This document shows positions 16,026 to 26,500 of a stretch of 64,000 nucleotides of DNA, one piece after another. The notes below the pieces were generated by a model. It worked only from the letters and a program-made list of their open reading frames with translations. It was not told where the DNA came from and did no database searches. Location of the stretch: contig CAYXVZ010000002.1 in the NCBI GenBank assembly GCA_964468345.1, positions 124,001 to 188,000 on the forward strand, read 5' to 3'. The DNA comes from DALYLB01 sp964468345. GTDB taxonomy: Bacteria > Acidobacteriota > Blastocatellia > RBC074. The translations under genes were made by a program, and so were the position numbers. Within the stretch, counting starts at the first letter, position 1, and each line of letters opens with the position of its first letter.

Positions 16026-17783
16026 GTGCTTACTCCCAGAATCATCCCTGCAATCGTTACATTCCTCTTGACCCTGCTCATCATGGCGATCTTGTCGCCG
16101 GCGTATGCCCAAGGGAGTATCAAGCTTCGCGGCCAGAGCGATCCGTTCTCGGGCGATAATCGATATGGAGACGTCTGGGGCGAAGGAAATTACGCCTATC
16201 TCGGTTCCTACAATGGCACGGGCGTGATGATCTTCGACATTTCCGATCCGTCGAATCCCCGGCTGGTCGGGCAATACAACTCTGGCGAAACCGGACGCTT
16301 TCAGGATGTGGTCGTGTCGAACGGCATCGGCTATTTCGGCAGCGAAAGCCGGGGCGGACTGCATATCGTGGATGTGCGGAATCCTGCCAGCCCCGTCCTG
16401 CTCAGCCAGATCAACGACACGAACGGCGGCTTTCAGAACGTACACGAATTGTTCGTCTCGAACGGCGTGTTGTATACCTGCGATTCCCGCACCAATCGAA
16501 TCAAGATTTATGATGTGACGAAGCCGGAAGCTCCGCGGCTGCTGCACGATGTGACGACGACGGATAATCGATTCATTCACGCAATCACGGTCGTCAATGG
16601 CCGGCTGTTCACGTCGGGCTGGGGCGGCAAAACGGATATTTACGATGTTCGCAACGTGTTGAACGAAACGCCGAAGCTGCTCGGCGCGGTCAATTCGGGA
16701 ACGACCTCGCATGCCGCGTGGATGTCGAATGATGGAAAAATTATGGTCAGCGCGCGAGAAACCGCTTATGGCGACGTTCGACTCTTCGATATCTCAAATC
16801 CTGCAAGCCCGATTCAACTCGCTTCGATCACGGCGCAATCGCTCGGGCTCGAAGCATTTTCGGCCCACAATCCGTATATCGTCGGCAACATGCTCTTCGT
16901 TTCGTGGTATCAGGCGGGTGTTGTCGCCATCGATATCACCGATCCACGGCAACCGAAACTGGCGGGCGTATACGACACGCACAACAACGGCATCAATGGC
17001 TTTGACGGCTGCTGGGGCGTCTTTCCCTTTCTCGGTCTCGATCGCATTCTGGTGAGCGACCTCGACGGCGGACTATTGGTTGTGGACGCGTCAGCCGCTC
17101 TGGCCGGGCCCCGCACGGTGTCGGCCGCGAGCTACAGTTTCTCGGCAATTGCGCCGAAATCCATCGTCGCGGCCTTCGGCCCGGACCTTTCCCTGTCGAC
17201 GGATGTAGCGACGACGCTGCCGCTGCCGACGGTGCTCAATGGAACCTCGATTTCGATTCTCGATGTGCAGGGCAAAACGCGAAAGGCCCCGCTGTTTTTT
17301 GTCTCACCGAATCAAGTGAACTATCAGATCCCGACGGGAACGGCTCCGGGCCCCGCCATCGTGAAAATTACGAACGGCGCGGGGCAAACGACGACCGGAA
17401 CGACGATCATCACGGAAGCCGCGCCTTCGATCTTCACGGCGGACCAGAGCGGCAGCGGCTTCGCGATTGCGCTCGATGCCTATACATTCTCCTTCGGGCC
17501 CTTCGCCGCCACGCGTCCGAACGGACAGCCCAACGCGATTGCACTTTTCGGGACGGGGCTCGGCGAAGATGCGACCGACATCGATTCCGACGTCAGCCGC
17601 GGCGTCCAGGCCCTGATCGACGGCCAGCCTGCCAATGTGATTTACGCCGGCCGCGTGCCGGGACTGCAGGGGCTGAATCAGGTCAACATCGTCTTCCCTT
17701 CCGGCGTCAGTTCCGGACAGCACAAATTGACGATCATCCGCGGCGGCGTTGCAAGCAACACGGTCTTGATCGACGTGATGTAA
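16026..17783 (+). CDS. Secreted LVIVD-repeat protein with Solibacter-type C-terminal domain
   Basis: A cell-surface-type protein of 585 residues. After a signal peptide (IIPAIVTFLLTLLIMAILSPAYAQ) it has repeated beta-propeller blades of the LVIVD type, each with a pattern like MIFDISDPSNPRLVGQY, LHIVDVRNPASPVLLSQ and VAIDITDPRQPKLAGVY. From about residue 360 comes the acidobacterial C-terminal domain (TIGR03437-like): SPNQVNYQIPTG, ALFGTGLGED and GLNQVNIVFPSG. The frame is open from a TTG at 15900 and has an ATG at 15936, but I chose GTG 16026, which has AGGAAGG eight bases upstream and opens directly on the signal peptide. Function unknown; it probably binds surface ligands or partners. Confidence 0.8.
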   Translation: MLTPRIIPAIVTFLLTLLIMAILSPAYAQGSIKLRGQSDPFSGDNRYGDVWGEGNYAYLGSYNGTGVMIFDISDPSNPRLVGQYNSGETGRFQDVVVSNGIGYFGSESRGGLHIVDVRNPASPVLLSQINDTNGGFQNVHELFVSNGVLYTCDSRTNRIKIYDVTKPEAPRLLHDVTTTDNRFIHAITVVNGRLFTSGWGGKTDIYDVRNVLNETPKLLGAVNSGTTSHAAWMSNDGKIMVSARETAYGDVRLFDISNPASPIQLASITAQSLGLEAFSAHNPYIVGNMLFVSWYQAGVVAIDITDPRQPKLAGVYDTHNNGINGFDGCWGVFPFLGLDRILVSDLDGGLLVVDASAALAGPRTVSAASYSFSAIAPKSIVAAFGPDLSLSTDVATTLPLPTVLNGTSISILDVQGKTRKAPLFFVSPNQVNYQIPTGTAPGPAIVKITNGAGQTTTGTTIITEAAPSIFTADQSGSGFAIALDAYTFSFGPFAATRPNGQPNAIALFGTGLGEDATDIDSDVSRGVQALIDGQPANVIYAGRVPGLQGLNQVNIVFPSGVSSGQHKLTIIRGGVASNTVLIDVM

Positions 17784-17803
17784 ATTTCTCAAGCGGTAAA
17801 CGT

Positions 17804-17879
17804 TTTCCCCACGGAGAAACGAAGAGCACGAAGATATTTTCTGAAATATCTTCGTGCTCTTTGTTTCTCCGTGGGGAAA
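17804..17879. repeat. Inverted repeat of the CACGAAG family
   Basis: Arms 17804-17839 and 17844-17879 pair over 36 bases with one mismatch and a 4-base loop. It lies between convergent genes and resembles the copies at 3.9, 55.2 and 59.6 kb. Confidence 0.88.
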
Positions 17880-17902
17880 TCTTCTTTCGCTCTGCTTTTC
17901 GG

Positions 17903-19114
17903 TCAACCGATCAACGCCGCGCGCACGCCTTCCATCACAGCCGGCAATTCCGCGATGCGCGTCCCTCCGCCCTGCGCGAAATCGGGCTTTCCGCCTCCGC
18001 GGCCGCCCAGTTTCTCACAGGCCTGTTTCAATGCGACATTCATATCGGCCGATAAATTTCCGGAGCGCGCAAAGATCAGGCGGGCCGTCTCGGCTTCATG
18101 CGCAGCGAGCAGCGCAATGACATTACCGTTCGCAACAAGCCGATGCGCGAGCAGCTTGGTTTCCTCGAAATCGCGGTCATCGAAGATGCGCATCACAACG
18201 CGAATGCCATTGGAGAGTCCGACAGAAGCGAGAAGATCCCTCGCTTCGACGTCCGCGGCGATCTCCGCGAGTTGATGCACGCGGCGGGAAAGGCGCTTGC
18301 TTTCGTCCTGCAATCTCGCGACGGAGGGTTCAAGTTCTTCGCGCCCGACGCTCAATCGACGCCCGAGCGAATTCACGGCGCGATTCGACTGCCGGTAATC
18401 GCGCAGCGTCCGCGCGCCGCAGAGAAAATGCACCCGGGTCATTTTTTTCGCGCGTTCCCATGCGCGAACGGCGATCAGCCCGACTTCGCCTGTCCGCTGC
18501 GCATGCGTTCCGCCGCATGGCGACCAGTCGTACTCATCGATCTCGATCACGCGAATGCAGTCCGTGATGAAGCTTTCCTTGCGAAGCGGCAGTTTGGCGG
18601 CATCCTCCGGCGTGACTTCATGAGATCGAATCTCGCGGTTCTCAAACACGATGGCGTTCGCCTGCTCTTCCGCCTGCTGAATTGCGGCCTCGATTTCTTC
18701 CGGATGCGCTTCGAGCGTCAAATCGATCTCGGTCGAAGCATCCGTGATGCGAAAGCCTTTGGTTTCCGCCCCGAAGAGACGAAAGAACGCCTGAGAAAGA
18801 ATGTGCTGCCCCGTATGCTGCTGCATCATTTCGCGGCGGCGTTCCCAGTCGACCTTCGCTCGAATTCGCTCCCCGATCTGAAATGCAGGAGCCCCGTCCA
18901 GCTTGTGAAGAATCGTCCCGTCCTCCGCGCTCGATACCTCCGTGACGCGAAGCGATCCGATCCAGCCCTGGTCGCAGGGTTGCCCGCCGCCTTCCGGATA
19001 AAATGCGGATCGATCCAGCACCGCATGGAGAGCATCTTCTTTCTGGACGAGATTCGTAACGAGGGCATCGAATTCGCGAAGCTGCGATTGCTTCCAATAG
19101 AGTTTTTCTGTCAT
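17903..19114 (-). CDS. Alanyl-tRNA editing protein (AlaX-like, with DHHA1 domain)
   Basis: A free-standing editing protein of 403 residues that should hydrolyse mischarged Ser-tRNA(Ala) or Gly-tRNA(Ala). The first domain (residues 1-90) resembles the AlaRS C-terminal beta-barrel region (YPEGGGQPCDQG). The tRNA_SAD editing site follows, with zinc ligands in QQHTGQHILSQAF and SPCGGTHAQRTGE. A coiled stretch (about 250-300) and a C-terminal DHHA1-like domain ending GGRGGGKPDFAQGGG come last. This is a full type II AlaX with no aminoacylation domain. I chose the ATG at 19114, because a longer frame to 19150 starts with unrelated sequence. It is monocistronic. Confidence 0.9.
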   Translation of the reverse strand: MTEKLYWKQSQLREFDALVTNLVQKEDALHAVLDRSAFYPEGGGQPCDQGWIGSLRVTEVSSAEDGTILHKLDGAPAFQIGERIRAKVDWERRREMMQQHTGQHILSQAFFRLFGAETKGFRITDASTEIDLTLEAHPEEIEAAIQQAEEQANAIVFENREIRSHEVTPEDAAKLPLRKESFITDCIRVIEIDEYDWSPCGGTHAQRTGEVGLIAVRAWERAKKMTRVHFLCGARTLRDYRQSNRAVNSLGRRLSVGREELEPSVARLQDESKRLSRRVHQLAEIAADVEARDLLASVGLSNGIRVVMRIFDDRDFEETKLLAHRLVANGNVIALLAAHEAETARLIFARSGNLSADMNVALKQACEKLGGRGGGKPDFAQGGGTRIAELPAVMEGVRAALIG

Positions 19115-19165
19115 TGAAGTTCCCGGTGAGCTTAATTGAGTACAGGACAAGCCGGAATATGATAA

Positions 19166-19230
19166 ACCACGAAAAATATATTCAAAGCCTATTCATGCGT
19201 CGTTCATCGTGTCCTTCGTTTCTTCGTGGT
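19166..19230. repeat. Degenerate CACGAAG-family repeat
   Basis: ACCACGAAAAA near 19167 and CTTCGTTTCTTCGTGGT ending at 19230 are opposite ends of the same repeat type seen at 59.6 kb, with a poorly paired middle. It lies between divergent genes, unlike most other copies. Confidence 0.45.
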
Positions 19231-19397
19231 AAGAGCTTTGCCCCAATGTTGTTTGCTCCGATTTAGCGATTTTACCGCGCTTACTGTACCCAAGCTTCCG
19301 CGTCAGGGCAACTTTCTTTCCCGGCTGCTTCTTGCCACACCGGCCTTGATATTGAATAATCCGAGATTCGGAAATTCAATCAACGCTGTCAGGACCT

Positions 19398-20804
19398 ATG
19401 GCAAAAAAAGGAAATGTTTTAGTCGTCGATGACGAAGAAGTGATGAGAGACGTGCTCGAAAGCCTGCTTTCGCAGGACGGGTATCGTGTGGACCTCGCCA
19501 AAACAGGCGAAGAGGGGCTTGCGCGCCTGAGCGAGCGCACTTATGACGTCATTCTGCTGGACGTGTCGATGCCGGGCATCGGCGGGTTGCGCACGCTGGA
19601 AGAGATTCTCAAGCTCGACCGCGAAGCCGTCGTGATCATGATCACGGCGTATGCGACCTTCGACACGGCGATTGCGGCCTGGCAACTCGGCGCATTCAAT
19701 TGCATTCGCAAACCCTTCGATAACGAGAATATCGTCAAAACCGTCGGAGCGGGTATTTCACGCCGCCGCGGCGATGAAGAGCGGCGCGTATTGCGGCGAA
19801 CGCTGAAATCCTCCAGCGACCGCAGCCAGATCGTGGGCACATCGCCAGCGATGCGGGAAGTGTATGACCTGATCGAACAGGTTGCGCCGGCGCGATCGAC
19901 GGTTCTGATCACCGGCGAATCGGGTACCGGAAAGGAAGTCGTCGCCCGCGCCATTCACTTTTCCAGTCCTCGCGCGGAATCGGGCCAATTCGTCGCCGTG
20001 AATTGCAGCAATATCCCCTCGGAACTGCTCGAATCGGAACTATTCGGGCATACGAAAGGCGCCTTTACCGGCGCCGTTGCGGCGAAAAAAGGGCTCTTTG
20101 AAGTTGCGGATGGAGGCTCGATCTTCCTGGATGAAATCACGACGATACCGCCGGAAACGCAGGCCCGGCTGCTGCGCGTCATTCAGGAGCGCGAATTCAC
20201 GCCGCTCGGAGATACGCAACCGCGCCGCGTGGACGTGCGAATCATCGCAGCGACCAACAGCGACCTGCAGCGAGCCGTCAAATCGGGCGATTTCCGCGAG
20301 GATCTTTTCTATCGCCTCAACGTGATCAACATTCACCTGCCACCGCTTCGCAACCGCCGCGAAGACATTCTGCCGCTTGCCCAGCATTTCATTCGCAAAT
20401 ACAACGAAGAGAACGGGCGCATCATTGCGGAACAGATCTCGCCTGAAGTGCTCAAGGCGATGGAAACCTATCCATGGCCGGGAAACGTGCGCGAACTCGA
20501 AACATCGATCGAGCGCGCGGTGATCATTGCCCGCGGGAATGAGCTCACGATCGATTGCCTGCGCGAGGAAATCGTTGCGCCCGGCAGGCAGAGCGATGGC
20601 CAATCCGGCCTGGTCGAATCGGCCACAACACTCGATATCGCGAGCGGCATTTCCTTTTACGACGAGGTCTCCCGCTTCGAGATCGAACTGATTCGGCGCG
20701 CCCTCGAATTGACCAACGGCCATCAAAGCAAGGCCGCAAAATTACTGGGCATGAACAATACGACGCTGAACAGCAAGATCAAGGTGTACAACATCAAATT
20801 ATGA
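19398..20804 (+). CDS. Sigma-54-dependent response regulator (NtrC/AtoC type)
   Basis: A 468-residue three-domain regulator. The receiver domain (1-120) has the acidic pair VVDDEE, the phosphorylation Asp in DVILLDVSMPG and the Lys of IRKPFD. The AAA+ domain (about 140-370) has Walker A GESGTGKE, the sigma-54-contacting GAFTGA loop and Walker B GGSIFLDEI. The end is a Fis-type helix-turn-helix (ALELTNGHQSKAAKLLGMNNTT). It therefore activates sigma-54 promoters when phosphorylated. No histidine kinase gene is adjacent, so its partner is elsewhere. The stop overlaps the EamA start by 4 bases (ATGA), so the transporter is translated together with it. Confidence 0.95.
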   Translation: MAKKGNVLVVDDEEVMRDVLESLLSQDGYRVDLAKTGEEGLARLSERTYDVILLDVSMPGIGGLRTLEEILKLDREAVVIMITAYATFDTAIAAWQLGAFNCIRKPFDNENIVKTVGAGISRRRGDEERRVLRRTLKSSSDRSQIVGTSPAMREVYDLIEQVAPARSTVLITGESGTGKEVVARAIHFSSPRAESGQFVAVNCSNIPSELLESELFGHTKGAFTGAVAAKKGLFEVADGGSIFLDEITTIPPETQARLLRVIQEREFTPLGDTQPRRVDVRIIAATNSDLQRAVKSGDFREDLFYRLNVINIHLPPLRNRREDILPLAQHFIRKYNEENGRIIAEQISPEVLKAMETYPWPGNVRELETSIERAVIIARGNELTIDCLREEIVAPGRQSDGQSGLVESATTLDIASGISFYDEVSRFEIELIRRALELTNGHQSKAAKLLGMNNTTLNSKIKVYNIKL

Positions 20805-21721
20805 CGCATCCGACGCGCGGCTATCTCTATGCTGCGGGAGCCGCCGTTTTATGGGGCTTTTCGGGCGTCGTGACAAAATATCTGCTTCGCCGGCAGTTGA
20901 CGCCGCAAGAACTGCTCGTCTTCCGGACAACGTTGTCCGCCATCATCCTCTTTACCTGGTTTGGGCTGCGCGCGCCGAAATTGTTGCGCGTCGAAAGAAA
21001 GCACCTGCTCCAGCTGGCGCTTCTCGGGGCCATTGGCCTCGCGATGAATCAGGGATTTTACTACCTCTCGCTCACCATGGTCAGCGTGGGCTATTCTCTC
21101 TTGCTGCAATACCTCGCCCCCGTGCATTTGATGATCTATGGCCTGCTGTCGAAGACTGAGCGAATGACAGGAGGCAAGCTCGCTGCCGTGCTGATGGCGA
21201 TTTTCGGATGCATCCTGATGGTTGCTGGCCAGGAAGGCGGCCTGGCGAGAGTCTCCTTGCTGGGAACGATCTGCGCCCTCGGTTCGGGCGTCTGCTTCGC
21301 GTTTTATTCCGCATTCGGCAAGCACCTGCTCAAACAATACGACTCTCGGACCATTCTCAGCTATGTCTTTTTCTTCTCTTCCATTCTGTGGCTCTGCATT
21401 CGGCCGCCGTGGACGATTGATTGGCGGGCGATCGACGGCCGCTTATGGCTGTTCTTTATTTACCTGGCGGTTGTCGCGACGATTCTTCCTTTTGCGCTGT
21501 ATTCCGCAAGCCTGCGCCATCTCGAAGCCAGCCGCACTTCCTTGACCTCTATGCTCGAACCGGTCGTGGCCGCCATCGTTGCCTGGCTCTGGCTGGGCGA
21601 GACGCTCACCACAATGCAGATCGGTGGCGGCGCGGCCGTCCTGGCTGGAGTGTTGTTGCTGCAGGTCGAGAATGTAATGCTCCTGCGGGCGCGCTTTCGA
21701 GACCGGGCCTCGGTTCGCTAG
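20801..21721 (+). CDS. EamA/DMT-family transporter
   Basis: A 306-residue drug/metabolite transporter with ten predicted helices in two EamA repeats (GYLYAAGAAVLWGFSGVV at the start, SLLGTICALGSGVCFAFYSAF in the second). Family motifs include the C-terminal LTSMLEPVVAAIVAWLWLGE. The start is the ATG at 20801, which overlaps the TGA of the NtrC-type regulator. The substrate is not deducible; amino acids, sugars or nucleotide precursors are all known. The last 116 bases are antisense to the sterol desaturase-like gene on the other strand. Confidence 0.92.
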   Translation: MTHPTRGYLYAAGAAVLWGFSGVVTKYLLRRQLTPQELLVFRTTLSAIILFTWFGLRAPKLLRVERKHLLQLALLGAIGLAMNQGFYYLSLTMVSVGYSLLLQYLAPVHLMIYGLLSKTERMTGGKLAAVLMAIFGCILMVAGQEGGLARVSLLGTICALGSGVCFAFYSAFGKHLLKQYDSRTILSYVFFFSSILWLCIRPPWTIDWRAIDGRLWLFFIYLAVVATILPFALYSASLRHLEASRTSLTSMLEPVVAAIVAWLWLGETLTTMQIGGGAAVLAGVLLLQVENVMLLRARFRDRASVR

Positions 21722-22457
21722 GGTTCACTGCTCTGAATTGCTCAAGCCCGAAAACAACCGGCTGACCACTTTTGCGAATCCGGAACGTCCTGCCCATTCG
21801 ATCCCAGAACGAAAAGATCGCGCCGTAATTGGTATCTCTTTCTGCCTGATCGCATGAATGATGCACGCGATGAACTGCCGGAGAAACAATCAGAAAACGC
21901 AGCATCCTGTCCCACCGCTCCGGAAATCTTACATTGCTGTGATGAAACAGAATCACCGGCATCATCAGTGTTTCATATAACAGCAATTGCCAGAGCCTGA
22001 TTCCGAAAAGCGGTATCACCAGCAAGCGGAGGGTGGACGAAATCAATATCTCGCCGGGATGGAAACGAACGGCCGTCGTTGCATCCATCACGGGATCGCT
22101 ATGGTGAAGACGATGAAATCGCCAGAGGAAGGCAATTCGATGGTTCGCCCGGTGCCACAGATACATCCAACCGTCGAATAGCAGAATGGCGGCGAAAGCG
22201 GAAGCTTCGGGGGGCAGGTCAAGCAAACCTAATACCCCAAATCGATGTTTTTCGGTCCAATCGAGCACCAAAGCGATCGGAGTAGCAGTCGCCAGCGCCG
22301 AGGCCAGTGCATTAATCGCTCCGAGCGTCAGATTCCCTCGTGCATGACGCATCCGATCAAGCCGACCGAGCGCAGCGGGAATCCAACTTTCAAGCGCCAG
22401 CAACAAGACCAGGGCGCAGGCGGCGGCTACCGTCGGCAGATGTGGTAATTGTGTCAT
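21606..22457 (-). CDS. Sterol desaturase / fatty acid hydroxylase family membrane protein
   Basis: A 283-residue di-iron membrane enzyme of the FA_hydroxylase superfamily. The three histidine clusters are visible: HRANHR (after WMYLW), HRLHHSDP and HRVHHSCD, plus HHSN. At least four hydrophobic segments surround them. The final 38 residues (SEPRPGLESAPAGALHS...) are Pro/Arg-rich and are read from the antisense of the EamA gene, so they may be a recent extension. Family members hydroxylate or desaturate lipids; the substrate is not predictable. It is divergent from the LysR gene across 159 bases, a layout in which the LysR protein often controls the neighbour. Confidence 0.85.
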   Translation of the reverse strand: MTQLPHLPTVAAACALVLLLALESWIPAALGRLDRMRHARGNLTLGAINALASALATATPIALVLDWTEKHRFGVLGLLDLPPEASAFAAILLFDGWMYLWHRANHRIAFLWRFHRLHHSDPVMDATTAVRFHPGEILISSTLRLLVIPLFGIRLWQLLLYETLMMPVILFHHSNVRFPERWDRMLRFLIVSPAVHRVHHSCDQAERDTNYGAIFSFWDRMGRTFRIRKSGQPVVFGLEQFRAVNPSEPRPGLESAPAGALHSRPAATTLQPGRPRRHRSALW

Positions 22458-22616
22458 TTGTAGATGTCGATCCGCTGAATGCCGGGAGGCTCAGCCAAAT
22501 TTGACCCGCCCAGACTTGCCTGTCAGATTGAATCTTGCCTATCCGTCAAACAGCGTAATGACTCCAGGGTATAATGCAAATACAGATTATCTAAGAGGAG
22601 GTATCAGAAATATCTT

Positions 22617-23513
22617 ATGGCTGAGGATTTCAATCTGTACCCGCTTCATGTCTTTCGACTGGTCGCCAAATGCGGCAGCGCCAGTCTGGCGGCGCGCGAA
22701 CTGCACATCAGCCAGCCGGCGGTTTCGGCCCATTTACGAGCTGTGGAACAAAAAATCGGTGACGCACTGTTCGAGCGAACGCCGCGCGGGATGCTGCTAA
22801 CCGCTACGGGCGAAACAGTGCTGAATCACGCGAATCGTCTGTTTTCGCTCTACAATGAAATGCCGTCACTGGCGGACTCTTGCCGGGGAATCATTCGCGG
22901 GGAGGTGCTCATCGCCGCGTCATCCACGCCGGGAGCCTATTTTCTCCCGCGCCTGTTGCAACGCTTTCAAAAGAAATACCCGGAGGCCCATCCGATGCTG
23001 ATGGTGGGAGATAGTGGAGATGTCCTGACCTGGCTCTCTGAGTTTCGCGTTCCCCTGGGGGTTATCGGCGATATGGCATCCGACAATGCGCTGGAGCGGC
23101 TGGAAGTGGGCGCAGATGAACTGCGAATGGTAACGGCTTCGTCGACGCCATTGCATCGTGCCCGACAAATCACCACGCGGCAGCTTTCGGAGTACACATT
23201 GTTTTTGCGGGAACCGGGGTCAAGTACCCGGGCCAATGCGGAGGCCTTGCTTGGCGAGATGCTGCCTCACTTCAGACGGGTCGTCACGATTGGCAGTGCG
23301 GAAGCCATCAAACAGGCTGTCATCGCGGATCTTGGCGTAGCCGTGCTTTCTTCCTGGGCAACGCGATTGGAAGAAAAGGCCGGCCTGCTGCGGCCTGTGC
23401 GCGATCGGCGCTTTCGAAGAGCGCGAAAGTTCCACCTCGCGCGCCGGCATGATCGCGTGTTGAATGGAACGGCATTGGCGTTATGGGATTTTCTGCGAGC
23501 GGAGGGACGATGA
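22617..23513 (+). CDS. LysR-family transcriptional regulator
   Basis: A 298-residue LysR-type regulator. The winged helix occupies residues 1-60 (LAARELHISQPAVSAHLRAVE), followed by the helical linker and an effector-binding domain resembling CysB/CbbR (VLIAASSTPGAYFLPRLL). An upstream -10-like GGGTATAATGC (about 22568) and GAGGAGG (22595-22601) precede the ATG at 22617, but the spacing is 15 bases, longer than normal; no closer in-frame start exists. It diverges from the desaturase-like gene and converges with the CHAT gene 14 bases downstream. The effector is unknown. Confidence 0.92.
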   Translation: MAEDFNLYPLHVFRLVAKCGSASLAARELHISQPAVSAHLRAVEQKIGDALFERTPRGMLLTATGETVLNHANRLFSLYNEMPSLADSCRGIIRGEVLIAASSTPGAYFLPRLLQRFQKKYPEAHPMLMVGDSGDVLTWLSEFRVPLGVIGDMASDNALERLEVGADELRMVTASSTPLHRARQITTRQLSEYTLFLREPGSSTRANAEALLGEMLPHFRRVVTIGSAEAIKQAVIADLGVAVLSSWATRLEEKAGLLRPVRDRRFRRARKFHLARRHDRVLNGTALALWDFLRAEGR

Positions 23514-23527
23514 GGACCAGGCAAGAT

Positions 23528-26500
23528 TCATTTCGCCCTTCCCAGCAGACTATATCCGGCCCAGAAAAAGGGATGCCGGCAGTCGTCTCGTGCCAGCATC
23601 TTTTTCACGGCCTGTTGCCAGGCGATGTCGGTCGCAGCTCCGGTTTGCAGCGATTTATGAAACTCGATCATCAGCCCGGTTGCCGTTGCCGGCTGATTGG
23701 CCCATTGGCCGATCAGCGTGAGCGGACAACCTGCAACATAGAATGACCAGCAAAGAGCAGTAAGGCTGCGGGCCGCGCCGGCCTGCGGGATCAGAAACTC
23801 ATTGGACGGCAATACGACGAGGTCAGCGCTCCATTCCAAACCCATGACTTCGCGCAATTCGAGCATTCCATCCTCCGCCCCGCCGCCTCCCAGTGCCAAC
23901 GCGGAAAAAAGCGGGGCGCTTTCATTGAAAAATCCGGGGAGATGAAAATGCCCGATGCGAAATTTTACGGCCTCCGCCTTCAATTGCTCTTCCGATGCAG
24001 CGGGGCCAAACAGGCGTCGGCACTTGCCTTCGCCGTATAACCTGCAGATCGCATCCGTTGTTTCGACCTCAGAGGCGGGCGGAACAAATTCCCGTCCGCC
24101 AAGCATTGTCCTGATGCGGTCGATCGCTTTGGGCGCCAGCACCGGCGCGCCTGCAAACAGTATCTCCGAAGCGGACGAAAGCCTTCTCCTCGCTCCCGCA
24201 GACCGGTTGGCACTTTGCCGGATTGCGGAATACGCCGTCATCGAGGGGATCTGTGAAAGCGCAAACTCTTCGATCAGATATTGGCCGGCCAGCGTTTGCA
24301 GCACGCTGAACGGCAAGCCCCACATTCCGCCATCCGGCATCAAAATGAGATGCCGCTTTCCGGCAATCTGCGGCAGCGCGGGTTCGAGCAACAGGTTGAA
24401 AAGGTCACGCGATTGCGAGTCGACCGATTCCGTGCGACTTGCAATCGCCTGGTTTAGCGCGGCCAGGCGCGTCAAAAGCGCCGTCCGATTGAGATCGAGC
24501 AGGTAAATCCGCAGGGGAGTTTTCGGCGCAGCCTTTCCGGCTTTGGCTGTCAGCGTATTTTTCGTGAAGGCGAAAAGGTAAATCCGTTCTTCGGTTTCGA
24601 TGTAATCGAGCAATGCAACGTTAGGGTCGCGAGCCAGCAAGACCGCCTGCGAAATATCGAGTGGCGGCGCGATGCCCCGCATCACTTTTAGTCCGGGGCG
24701 CAGCCGATACAGCCGCTCTAAAAATGCGGCGTAGGCTTTATTCGCTTTCTCCCGCCCCGCAAGGAGTTCCTGCAGGCGGGTTCGATTCGGCGTTTTTTTC
24801 TCGGATTCGCGCGCGACCTGCGCATTGAGCATGGCCTGTTCCGACATCAACCGGCTTTCGGTTTCGCGCTCGGCGGGACTCATCGTTTTATTGATCCAGA
24901 CCTTGCCGCTCTGCAGCACGCCGAGAAGCGAGCGCGCCTTGGCGCGCTCCGCGTAATTGAATGCTTCATTGCCCTGCTTCAAGGCGATCATCACATCGAC
25001 CATTGCGAGGTACGGCGCAATTCGATTTTCAAAAAACCGCGGCTGATTGGCGCGATTGTTTTGCGGGCGGAAGGTTTCGATGATCGTAATGGCCTCTTCA
25101 AAGGCTTTTCGAGCGGCTTCGAGTTCGGCAAGACGAAGATGCGCTTTTCCCAGCCTGTGCAGCGCCTGCCATTGCAGATCGGTTTCATTCGCTGCTTTCG
25201 CCAGGGCAACGGCCTGGGTGGCCAGTTCCAGTGTGCGCGCATAATTTTGCCGCGCGTAATAGACCAATGATTCATTGAGCAGCACGGCGGCCACGCCGGC
25301 CGAATTATTTACGGATTGATAAAGCGCGCGGCTTTGCGAAAATTGTTCCAGGGCCTGCGCATGATCGTTTTGCGCAAAAAAGGTCGACCCAAGATCAAGG
25401 TGCGAAAATGCGATGTCCTGGGAATCGCCGAGTTCTTTACGCAGAGCAAGGGCTTTTTGAAACGCTTCGACCGCTTCCGGCAGGCGGCTGAGCGAATAGA
25501 GCGAGCCGCCGATCTTTGAGTGGGCGGCTGCGCGTTCGTTCTTGTCGTTGAGCGTTTCCGCAAGGGACAGATTTTTCTGATACCCTTCGAGGGCAAGCCC
25601 GTAGTTGCCGTTGATCGAATGAATCAGCGCAATGCCCTGCCAGGCGGCAAGTTCCCCCGTTGGATTTCCGGCTCTCTGCTGTGCGGCCTGGCCTTTCAGG
25701 TAATTGTGAAGGGCCTGGGCGTAATCGCCCTGTGAATAATAGATATTGGCAATGTTGTGAAACACGAAGCCGGCCGATTGCGCCACGCCGCTTTCGTCCA
25801 TCCTGCCGAGGGCCCGCTCATAAAATCGCACCGCCTCGCCGTCTTTTCCCTGCTCATACTCGGTGCGCGCAATCTTGATCAATCGATTGATGGCCGTTGC
25901 GGCTGCGGAGGAAGAATCAAGCCCCGCGAGGCTTTTCTGAAAATACTCGGAAGCGCGATTGTATTCTCCCTGTTCGTAATACAGCTCACCGATATTATCG
26001 AGCGTTCGGGAGATCTCCGCTCTCTCCTTCAATTCCTCCTGAATCACCAGGCCACGATTGAAATAATCGAGCGCTTCGCGAAATTTTCCCGTCGCGGTGT
26101 AAACGAGCCCCAGGCTGGTCAACGCTCGCGCTCGCTCGGACTTTCGATCGGTCGCGTCATTTAATGCCAGCGCCCTCTGATAGGCCTCGATGGCCTGCGG
26201 ATAGCGCCGTTTCATGAAGTGGATAATCCCCAGATTCAGCCAGCTATTGGCCTCTTCTTTCTTGTCATCGAGGCGCCGGGCCACAATGCGCGCCGCGGAC
26301 AGCAGACGAAATGCGCGATCATAATCCCCTGCCGTATACGCATAATCGCTCTGGCTGCTGAGTTGCGCCATCAATTCGCGCGTAACGAGCAGGGGGTCTT
26401 CATCCAGCAGGCGTTCGCGTTCGGCATCCGTCGTCGCGGCGATCAGTTCGCCATACAGGCCCATGATCGCCGAGCTTTCACTCCAGAATTTCCATTTTCC

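Noticed and set aside
20555..20800. N-terminal extension of the EamA protein
   Set aside because: The frame is open upstream inside the NtrC gene, but the ATG at 20801 overlaps the preceding stop and starts at the first helix.
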